Both the position numbers and the translations under genes were made by a program. Positions 1 through 6,325 of a DNA stretch of 10,857 nt are shown here, one piece after another. Source of the stretch: CAZLMW01 sp964560875 (GTDB lineage Bacteria > Myxococcota_A > UBA9042); assembly GCA_964560875.1 (NCBI GenBank), contig CAZLMW010000190.1, forward strand, positions 1-10,857. Reading direction: 5' to 3'. A model generated the notes under the pieces. It saw only the letters and a program-made list of their open reading frames with translations, was not told the origin of the DNA and did not search any database. Numbering within the stretch: position 1 is the first letter of the stretch; each line of letters begins with the position of its first letter.

Positions 1-462
1 CGCATCGACGGCGACGGAACCCGCATCGACGGCGACGGAACCCGCATCGACGGCGGCGAAACCCGCATCGACGCCGATGGAACCCGCATCTACGCCGACG
101 GACCCCGCTTCGACGGCAACGGAACCCGCATCGACGGCGACGGAACCCGCATCGACGCCGACGGAACCAGCATCAACGGCGACGGAACCAGCATCAACGG
201 CGGCGGAACCAGCATCAACGGCGGCGGAACCAGCATCAACGGCGGCGGAACCCGCATCGGCGGCGACGGAGCCCGCGTCGGCGGCGGAACCCGCATCGGC
301 GGCGACGGAGCCCGCATCGACGACAGAACCCGCGTCGGCGGCGGAACCGGCATCAGCGGCGGAACCGGCATCGGCCACAGAACCCGTATCGGCCACCGAA
401 CCCGCATCGGCCACGGAACCGACGTCAGCGACCGCACCGGAATCAGCGACTGAACCCGAGTC
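1..462 (-). repeat. 18-bp to 21-bp tandem repeat coding (S/A)(V/A)(A/V)(V)DAG units
   Basis: Read in the lipoprotein frame, the units near the N-terminus are hexapeptides such as SVADAG and SAADAG (18 bp). From roughly 290 leftwards they become heptapeptides such as SVAADAG, SAAVDAG and SVAVDAG (21 bp). Three successive 21-bp copies at 187-207, 208-228 and 229-249 are identical, as are 1-21 and 22-42. All length changes seen are multiples of three, so the frame is kept. The array continues beyond position 1. Confidence 0.85.
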
Positions 463-588
463 CGCGACGGCGCCCGCATCCGCACCGGCGAATGAGCCGC
501 TGTCCTCGGTATCCTCGGGACAGCCGGTCAGCAGGATCGACGCCAGCCCGTAAGCCAGGCCAAACGTGTGTAGTTGGCGGTGGTTCAT
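1..588 (-). CDS. Lipoprotein with long DAGSV-type tandem repeat (3' end beyond window)
   Basis: The reading frame is open on the minus strand from an ATG at 588 to the left edge (196 codons, no stop). The N-terminus MNHRQLHTFGLAYGLASILL is followed by a lipobox, LTGC, placing the lipidated cysteine at residue 23. The mature chain opens with acidic PEDTEDSGS and then becomes a tandem repeat of short units of the type SVADAG, later SVAVDAG, about 24 of them before the window ends. This is a signal-peptidase-II substrate, exported and membrane-anchored. The repeat is rich in Ala, Asp, Gly, Ser and Val and is most likely an extended linker lifting a distal domain off the membrane; that domain is not visible. 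No strong Shine-Dalgarno precedes the ATG, but the start is fixed by the signal peptide. The opposite strand is also open here (MEPASTATEPAST type), but it lacks a signal or recognisable start. The exact function is unknown. Confidence 0.8.
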   Translation of the reverse strand, partial: MNHRQLHTFGLAYGLASILLTGCPEDTEDSGSFAGADAGAVADSGSVADSGAVADVGSVADAGSVADTGSVADAGSAADAGSAADAGSVVDAGSVAADAGSAADAGSVAADAGSAAVDAGSAAVDAGSAAVDAGSVAVDAGSVGVDAGSVAVDAGSVAVEAGSVGVDAGSIGVDAGFAAVDAGSVAVDAGSVAVDA

Positions 589-698
589 GGCTGCATCGTC
601 GGCATCAAGGGGCAGGACTGCAAGACCTGTGGCGGCCGCAACCGAAACACAGGCCCGATTGGAAGTCGCTGACTGAGCGATAGGCCGGTTCCGGGCCA

Positions 699-728
699 CC
701 CGAACCCGAACCCGAACGCGAACCCGAA
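699..728. repeat. Five-unit CCCGAA hexamer repeat
   Basis: Positions 699-704, 705-710, 711-716 and 723-728 are CCCGAA, and 717-722 is the variant CGCGAA. It lies in non-coding sequence between two genes on the same strand. No function can be assigned; simple replication slippage explains it. Confidence 0.75.
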
Positions 729-737
729 CTCACACCC

Positions 738-803
738 TCACGGGGTGCCGCTGTGCTTGCGGATGAGGCCGGTGAGCATGGCCGCGACCTTGTCGGCCGG
801 CAC
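738..803 (-). pseudogene. Short coding remnant (C-terminal tail of a lost gene)
   Basis: Just after the stop of the large lipoprotein, in a different frame, the minus strand reads VPADKVAAMLTG followed by LIRKHSGTP and a TGA stop at 738-740. All 21 codons end in G or C, the pattern of real genes here and unlike the surrounding non-coding sequence. The peptide looks amphipathic and helical. A run of seven C on the plus strand (808-814) sits just upstream of it and may mark the break. I read it as the surviving 3' end of a deleted or frameshifted gene. Too short to name; it could also be chance. Confidence 0.35.
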
Positions 804-819
804 GCTTCCCCCCCGAAAC

Positions 820-3800
820 CTACGGCACGATGGTCTTGCTCGTGACCACGCGGCCGGGGGTGTAGAACTTGCCGCCGGACGTGATCGCGTTGCCGAGCAG
901 GCCCCACGAGTTGCTGCCCCAACACCACACCGACTTGTCCGAGCGGATCAAGCAGCCGTGGAAGACCGAGGCGCGCGCGAGGGTCGCTTTGCCGAGCTTG
1001 GTCAGCTGCGTCGGCGGGTAGATTTTGCCGGTGCTCGACCCCTGCGCCATGTTGCCCGAGTTGTCCTTGCCCCAACCCCACACGTCGCCTTCCTTGGTCA
1101 CGGCGTATGCGAGGAAGTACGACACGTCCATCGATGCAATGGGGGGAAGCTTCACCGCGACAGGCGTGACGGCATAGTTGCCGCTGCCGGTGGCGCCCGA
1201 TCCCATCACGCCGTAGTAGTTGCTGCCGGCGCAGGCCACGCCGCCGTTGGTGTCGAGCGCGCAGGCGGCCGAACTCCCCATGTGCATGGAGGCGACCGCG
1301 GCGCCAAACCCGCTCTTTTCGAACGCGGCATACCTCGAGACCTTGCCGATGCCAAACAGGAAGGAGGTGTTCTGGCCCCAACAGTAGCCTTGGCCTTTCT
1401 TGCTACCACAACCGCTCAACTGATCCATGTCCGCGCCCTTGACGTCGGTGAGGTTGGCGACCTGGACCGGCTTGGTCAGTGTCGCCGTGCTCTTGTTGCC
1501 GAGCACGCCCGCCGAGCCGCGTCCCCAACACCAGACCGTCGCGTTCTTGAGGGTGGCGCAGCTCGATTCCCAGCCCAGGTGCAGGCTGACAACGTCGGTC
1601 AACGCGACCTTCTGCGGCGTCGTGAAGCTGCCCGAACCGCTCGGCGAGACCTGCCTGTAGTTGTTGGCCCCCCAGCACCACGGGACCCCGTTGCCGTCGA
1701 CGGCGCAGGAATGCCGGTAGCCCGCGTCGACGTAGATGGCCCCCTTGACGCTGTCGACCGGCTTGTCGGCGATGTAGCGGTCCTTGTTGCTCAGGTCACC
1801 GCATTCGCCCGACGAGTTGCGGCCCCAGCAGCGCACTTGACCCTTGGTGTCGATGGCGCACGTGTGCAGGTAGCCGGGATCGAGGGCAGTGGCGCTGAGG
1901 TAGGTTTTCACCTCGCACTTGGCGTACGCGCAGACGCCCTTGCCGGCGGCGCAGACCGTGCCGTTCTTGGACGCCTGGCTGTAGCACTTGCCGCCGCTGA
2001 GGCAGAAGTCGTCGGTGCAGGATTTGCCGTCGCTGCAGTCCTTCGGCTTGCCCTTTTGGCACTTACCCGAGCCGCATTTGTCGCCGACGGTGCACGCGTT
2101 GCCATCGCTGCACGCCGCCGTGTTGTTGACGAACACGCAGCCCTTGGTCGCGTTGCAGCTGTCTGTTGTGCAGACCTTGTTGTCGTTGCAGCTCCGCTTG
2201 CCGCTGCCGATGCATTTGCCGGAGCCACAGCGGTCGGTCAGCGTGCAGACGTTGCCGTCGTTGCAGGCGTTGCTGTTGTTGACGTGTTTGCAGCCACCGG
2301 TGCCCGCGTCGCAGTAGTCGTTCGTGCAGACGTTGCCGTCGCTGCAGTTCTTGGCGCCACCGCCGATGCAAGTGCCGGCTTTGCAGCGGTCGCCCACGGT
2401 GCACTTCTTGCCGTCGCTGCAGGTCAGCGTGTTGTTAGCGAACGCGCATTTGCCGCCGGTGCACGCGTCGGTCGTGCAGACGTTGTTGTCGTTGCAGTCC
2501 TTGACGGTCTTGCAGTTGCCGCCACAGCCGATGATCGGTGATGCGCTGCAGGCGCCGGTCGAGGGGGCGCAGCGGTCGGTCGTGCACTTATCGCCGTCGT
2601 TGCAGAGCTTGGCGACGCCGGGCTTGCATTTGCCGGCGCTGCACGTGTCGCTGAGGGTGCAAGCGTTGCCGTCGCTGCACTTGGCAGTGTTGTTGCTGTA
2701 GACGCAGCCGCCGGTCTTGGTGTTGCAGCTGTCGGTGGTGCAGAGCTTGCCGTCGTTGCAGACCCGCTTCTTGCCGGCCTTGCAGTTTGTCGCGTAGCAG
2801 CGGTCGCCGATGGTGCAGGCGTTGCCGTCGCTGCAGACAAGGGTGTTGGCGACGAACTTGCACGCGCCGGACTTGGGATCGCACAGGTCCGATGTGCAGA
2901 CCTTGCCGTCGTCGCAGACCTGTTTGACACCCGGCTGGCACGCGCCGCCGCCGCACTTGTCGCCGATGGTGCACCCGTTGCCGTCGCTGCACTTGAGCGA
3001 GTTGGCCACGTTTTCGCAGTCGCCCGAAAAAGCGTTGCAGGTGTCGGTGGTGCAGAGTTTGCCGTCGTTGCAGTTGGTCTTCTTGCCCGAGATGCATTTG
3101 CCGCTGCCGCACTTGTCGCCAACTGTGCACACGTTGTCGTCGGTGCACTTGGCGGTGTTGTTGGCGTTGGTGCATTTGCCGGTCACCGCGTTGCAACTGT
3201 CGGTCGTGCACGGGTTGAAGTCGTCGCAGGTTTTCTTGACGCCCTTGCCACACTTGCCGGCCTGGCAGGTGTCGTTGACAGTGCACGCGTTGCCGTCGCT
3301 GCACCCCAGCGTGTTGGGCGGAAACGCGCACTTGCCGCCCTTGCATGTGTCGTTGGTGCAGACGTTGCTGTCCTTGCAGTCCTTGGCGGTCTTGCAGTTA
3401 CCGCCACAGCCGAAGATCGGCTTGGACGAGCAGGCGCCGGTGTTCACGTTGCAGCTATCAGCGGTGCACGCGTCCTTGTCGTTGCACACCTTGGCAGCGC
3501 CCGACTCGCAATTGCCGGCGACACAGGTGTCCTTGAGTGTGCACGCGTTGCCATCGCCGCACGGACCGTCTTGGGGAGCGTTGTTGCAGGCGCCGTTGAT
3601 CTTGCTGCACACGTCGCCGGTGCAGGGGTTGCCGTCGTTGCAGTTCTTGAGCTTGCCGCCCTTGCATTTGGCCTTCGCGCAGACATCGCCGAGCGTGCAG
3701 GCGTTGCCGTCGCTGCATGGCGCGGTGTTGGGCACGTGCACGCAGGCGCCGGTCTTGGGGTTGCACGAATCGTTGGTGCAGCCGTTGCTGTCGTTGCAGT

Positions 3801-6162
3801 CGCGCGGGCCGCCGGGCGCACATTTACCGCCCTTGCAGACGTCCCCGACGGTGCAGCCGTTGCCGTCGTTGCACTTGAGCGAGTTGGCCAGGTGCAAGCA
3901 GTCGCCGGTCTTGGCGTTGCAGGCGTCGGTGGTGCACAGCTTCTTGTCGTCGCAGCTCTTCTTGCCGCCGGGCGCGCACTTTCCGCCTTTGCAGGTGTCC
4001 TTCAGGGTGCAGGCGTTGCCGTCGTTGCACGGCGCGGTCTTGGGCGCGTTGACGCATTTGCCGGTCTTGCCGTCGCAGGAGTCAGCGGTGCAAACCTCGC
4101 CATCATCGCAGTTTTTGCCGGCGCCGGACTTGCACGCCCCGTCCTTGCAGAGATCGCCGATGGTGCACTTCTTGCCGTCGTTGCAGGGCGCCGTGTTGGC
4201 CGGGAACGAGCACTTCTTGCCGACGCAGGTGTTGGCGGTGCACGCGTTTTTGTCCTCGCAGTCCTTCGCGGTCACGCAATTGCCGCCGCAGCCGTTGATG
4301 GGCTTGAAGGTGCATTTGCCGGTCTTGCCGTCGCACGCATCGGTGGTGCAGCCGTCCTTGTCGGCGCACACGCGAGCGGGCCCCGACGCGCACTGCTTGG
4401 CCTTGCACGTGTCCTTGAGCGTGCAGGGATCACCGTCGTCGCAGGGTTTGTCGTTGGCGACGTTGTTGCAGCTGCCGTCGGCCGCGTCGCAGCTGTCGGT
4501 GGTGCAGGCGTTGTTGTCATCGCACGACTTGGCGCCGCCGGGCGCACATTTGCCGTTCTTGCACCCATCCCCGACGGTGCACGCGTTGTCATCGGAACAC
4601 GACGCGGTGTTGGGCGTTGTCGTGCACTTGCCGGTCTTGGCGTCACACTTGTCCGCAGTGCAGGGGTTGACATCGTCACATTCAAGCGCTTTGCCGCCGG
4701 CGCAAGCCGACGCTTTGCAGACGTCCCCGGCGGTGCACTTGTCGCCGTCGTCGCAAGGCGCGTTGTTGGGCGTGAAAAGGCAGCCCTTGACCGGATCGCA
4801 TTTATCATCGGTGCACGCGTTGGCGTCGTCGCAGGTGAACACCGCACCCTTGCAGGACCCGCTCTTGCACGCGTCCTTCTTGGTGCAGACCGTCCCGTCG
4901 TCGCACTGCAGGCCGTCCGGCTGATTCTCGAACTTGCACTTGCCGGTGACGAGGTTGCACTTGGCCGCCACACAATCGTCGCTGGACACGCAGACCTTGG
5001 GTTTGCCGGCCGAACACGACCCCGCTTGGCAGACATCGCCGATCGTGCACGGGTTTTCGTCGTCGCAGGGGTTGCCATCGTCGTCGGTCTGCACGCAGCC
5101 CTTCTTGGCGTCGCATTGGTCGATCGTGCACGGGTTCTTGTCGTCGCAAGGCTTCTTCTTGCCGGGCGTGCACACGCCGTCTTCGCACTTGTCGTCGGTC
5201 GTGCAGATGTTGTCATCGGCGTTGCAGCCGGTGTCGATCTTCTTGTGGGAGCACTGTTTGCCCTTCTCCTTGGACGGCTCGCATGCATCGGCCGTACACG
5301 GGTTCTTGTCGTCGCAGGTGCCCTCATCGGTGTCGCCATCGCAGTCGTTGTCGACGCCATCGCATTCTTCGGACTTCGCTTCGGGTGCGACGCATTTGCT
5401 CAAGCCGCTCGCGAGACACTTGCGCTGGCCGACGCACTTGCCGATGACGCCGCCCTTGTCGTCCTTGACCTCGATCCCACAGGTGGTCGACAGCTGCTCG
5501 GTCTTGGCCGACTCGCTGCAGGTGCATTCGTCGCTGGCGGACACGCACTGTTTGACCGAGACGCCCTCGACGCTCTTGACGTCCTGGCACTTGTATCCCG
5601 TCGGGCAGTCGCTGGCGCTCGCGCACGACGAGCCGCAGAAGTTGCCCTTGTCGCCGCCGCTGACACACGTGGCCTTCTTGACCCCGACCGACTCGCACGC
5701 CTTCGTCTCGGAGCACGGGTTGCACAGCTTGCCCCAGCGCGGCACGCAGATCTGAACGACGTCACCGCCGGGGCTGTTGACCTGCGCGCAAACCATAGAA
5801 GCATCGGGGCAGCTATCGACGCAATTGCGCGCACACCGCTTGCCCTTGGGCGTGTCCAGGCAGATGGCGTTGTCGCACTCCGCGTTGGTCTTGCACGGAC
5901 AATCGGGACCACCGGGACAATCCTCGTTGGGCCCCGTGTCCGCCGCCACGGAATCGACGCTGCCTACGTCTTTGTCGCCGACGTCAGCACCACCGGTGTC
6001 GTCGCCGGTCGAGCCGCTGTCGACCACCGCGTCCACCTCGGCGTCCGGATCGTCGCCGGTCGTGTCCTGCGCACAGCCCGCCGCCAACAGGGAGCCCACC
6101 AGCAAAGCGCCGAGCACGAGTTGCCCGAGACGGGCCGATGGGATGACCGAAAAAACGCGCAT
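820..6162 (-). CDS. Giant Cys-rich lipoprotein: MopE-like motif, CTDC-type repeats, RCC1 propeller
   Basis: The product is 1780 residues. The N-terminus MRVFSVIPSARLGQ precedes a hydrophobic stretch and lipobox LAAGC, with the lipidated Cys at residue 30. Residues 31-81 are an Asp/Val/Gly/Ser linker. Residues 82-265 are Cys-rich with irregular spacing. Residues 266-283 read ECDGVDNDCDGDTDEGTC, the MopE-like putative metal-binding motif common in Myxococcota. About 19 tandem modules of roughly 52 residues follow to about 1420, each with eight Cys in the pattern C-x-D-G-N-x-CT-x-x-D-x-C, matching the Dictyostelium (slime mold) CTDC-type repeat (Pfam PF00526 type, from memory). Residues about 1427-1780 carry seven RCC1-like blades with Cys...CWG signatures; blade 6 (AYAV...GWG) lacks both Cys. 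The frame stays open upstream to a GTG at 6306, but only the ATG at 6162 gives a signal peptide and a good Shine-Dalgarno. Likely a disulfide-stiffened surface stalk displaying a beta-propeller; adhesion or ligand binding is inference. Confidence 0.9.
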   Translation of the reverse strand: MRVFSVIPSARLGQLVLGALLVGSLLAAGCAQDTTGDDPDAEVDAVVDSGSTGDDTGGADVGDKDVGSVDSVAADTGPNEDCPGGPDCPCKTNAECDNAICLDTPKGKRCARNCVDSCPDASMVCAQVNSPGGDVVQICVPRWGKLCNPCSETKACESVGVKKATCVSGGDKGNFCGSSCASASDCPTGYKCQDVKSVEGVSVKQCVSASDECTCSESAKTEQLSTTCGIEVKDDKGGVIGKCVGQRKCLASGLSKCVAPEAKSEECDGVDNDCDGDTDEGTCDDKNPCTADACEPSKEKGKQCSHKKIDTGCNADDNICTTDDKCEDGVCTPGKKKPCDDKNPCTIDQCDAKKGCVQTDDDGNPCDDENPCTIGDVCQAGSCSAGKPKVCVSSDDCVAAKCNLVTGKCKFENQPDGLQCDDGTVCTKKDACKSGSCKGAVFTCDDANACTDDKCDPVKGCLFTPNNAPCDDGDKCTAGDVCKASACAGGKALECDDVNPCTADKCDAKTGKCTTTPNTASCSDDNACTVGDGCKNGKCAPGGAKSCDDNNACTTDSCDAADGSCNNVANDKPCDDGDPCTLKDTCKAKQCASGPARVCADKDGCTTDACDGKTGKCTFKPINGCGGNCVTAKDCEDKNACTANTCVGKKCSFPANTAPCNDGKKCTIGDLCKDGACKSGAGKNCDDGEVCTADSCDGKTGKCVNAPKTAPCNDGNACTLKDTCKGGKCAPGGKKSCDDKKLCTTDACNAKTGDCLHLANSLKCNDGNGCTVGDVCKGGKCAPGGPRDCNDSNGCTNDSCNPKTGACVHVPNTAPCSDGNACTLGDVCAKAKCKGGKLKNCNDGNPCTGDVCSKINGACNNAPQDGPCGDGNACTLKDTCVAGNCESGAAKVCNDKDACTADSCNVNTGACSSKPIFGCGGNCKTAKDCKDSNVCTNDTCKGGKCAFPPNTLGCSDGNACTVNDTCQAGKCGKGVKKTCDDFNPCTTDSCNAVTGKCTNANNTAKCTDDNVCTVGDKCGSGKCISGKKTNCNDGKLCTTDTCNAFSGDCENVANSLKCSDGNGCTIGDKCGGGACQPGVKQVCDDGKVCTSDLCDPKSGACKFVANTLVCSDGNACTIGDRCYATNCKAGKKRVCNDGKLCTTDSCNTKTGGCVYSNNTAKCSDGNACTLSDTCSAGKCKPGVAKLCNDGDKCTTDRCAPSTGACSASPIIGCGGNCKTVKDCNDNNVCTTDACTGGKCAFANNTLTCSDGKKCTVGDRCKAGTCIGGGAKNCSDGNVCTNDYCDAGTGGCKHVNNSNACNDGNVCTLTDRCGSGKCIGSGKRSCNDNKVCTTDSCNATKGCVFVNNTAACSDGNACTVGDKCGSGKCQKGKPKDCSDGKSCTDDFCLSGGKCYSQASKNGTVCAAGKGVCAYAKCEVKTYLSATALDPGYLHTCAIDTKGQVRCWGRNSSGECGDLSNKDRYIADKPVDSVKGAIYVDAGYRHSCAVDGNGVPWCWGANNYRQVSPSGSGSFTTPQKVALTDVVSLHLGWESSCATLKNATVWCWGRGSAGVLGNKSTATLTKPVQVANLTDVKGADMDQLSGCGSKKGQGYCWGQNTSFLFGIGKVSRYAAFEKSGFGAAVASMHMGSSAACALDTNGGVACAGSNYYGVMGSGATGSGNYAVTPVAVKLPPIASMDVSYFLAYAVTKEGDVWGWGKDNSGNMAQGSSTGKIYPPTQLTKLGKATLARASVFHGCLIRSDKSVWCWGSNSWGLLGNAITSGGKFYTPGRVVTSKTIVP
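1950..5335 (-). repeat. Tandem array of about 19 Cys-rich 52-residue (156 bp) modules
   Basis: Within the large lipoprotein, modules such as PCNDGNACTLKDTCKGGKCA (first 20 residues of one) recur head to tail. Each is made of two half-modules, one with C-x-D-G-N-x-CT-x-x-D-x-C-x4-C and one with C-x-D-x3-CTxDxCxxxTGxC. Four consecutive modules inside the 882-bp block are exactly 52 residues. I count six full modules before residue 624, five in each of the two following blocks and three in the last, plus a leading half-module and three short 35-residue GCGGNC modules. Confidence 0.85.
2530..4293 (-). repeat. Two direct 882-bp (294-residue) higher-order repeat blocks
   Basis: The marker peptide GCGGNC(V/K)T(A/V)KDC starts at residues 624, 918 and 1212 (DNA 4293, 3411 and 2529), giving two intervals of exactly 882 bp. 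Module-specific residues also recur in register: KLCTTD followed by GDC and ANSLKC, and CTL(K/S)DTC only in the last module of each block. The 20-mer GCACTTGAGCGAGTTGGCCA on the plus strand occurs at 2989 and again at 3871, 882 bp apart. A third, shortened block follows at 2529 and leads into the propeller. Confidence 0.9.
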
Positions 6163-6168
6163 ATGCCG

Positions 6169-6172
6169 CTCC
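6169..6172 (-). promoter_or_regulatory. Shine-Dalgarno GGAG fixing the start at 6162
   Basis: On the minus strand TTTGGAGCGGCAT precedes the ATG, so GGAG lies six bases from the start codon. Together with the signal peptide that begins exactly here, it argues against the longer in-frame GTG start at 6306. Confidence 0.7.
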
Positions 6173-6325
6173 AAACGTCGATTGAGGTCCGTTGTAACTG
6201 AACCACGGAGTGGCCGTAGGCGCGACTTTTTGTGACACCCACCCTTGCCTCGATTCATAGGGCTACAGCGCCCCGCATATGGCGCAAATGGATCCAACAC
6301 CTTCACGCAGGAGGATTTGACGAAT

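Larger units (their letters stand above)
589..819. other. Intergenic region between the two left lipoprotein genes
   Basis: These 231 bases separate the stop of the large repeat lipoprotein from the start of the left lipoprotein. They hold a short coding-like tail (738-803), a hexamer repeat (699-728), a small dyad TCGCT-gactg-AGCGA at 666-680, and a weak CACCC-tcacg-GGGTG stem at 733-747 lacking a T-tract. I see no convincing sigma-70 promoter and no intact gene. Confidence 0.5.

Noticed and set aside
1..462. CRISPR-like array, because of short regular repeats
   Set aside because: Units are contiguous with no unique spacers and are in-frame codons of a lipoprotein.
77..553. Plus-strand frame coding EPASTATEPAST-type repeats
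   Set aside because: It mirrors the repeat of the minus-strand lipoprotein, which has a clear signal peptide and lipobox; the plus frame has neither and no ribosome site.
745..6201. Very long open frames on the plus strand (about 598, 704 and 876 residues) opposite the repeat lipoprotein
   Set aside because: They are antisense shadows of a GC-rich repetitive gene: low-complexity translations, no signal or domain, and the minus strand carries recognisable domains throughout.
6268..6285. GCGCC-n8-GGCGC stem downstream of the nuclease gene as a terminator
   Set aside because: Only five base pairs with an eight-base loop and no T-tract after it on either strand.
6163..6306. N-terminal extension of the large lipoprotein to a GTG at 6306
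   Set aside because: It would bury the signal peptide behind 48 residues; the ATG at 6162 has GGAG at good spacing and starts a canonical lipoprotein signal.
6308..6320. Strong AGGAGG Shine-Dalgarno-like sequence on the plus strand
   Set aside because: No plausible gene follows; the downstream plus frame is antisense to the nuclease gene with poor codon bias.
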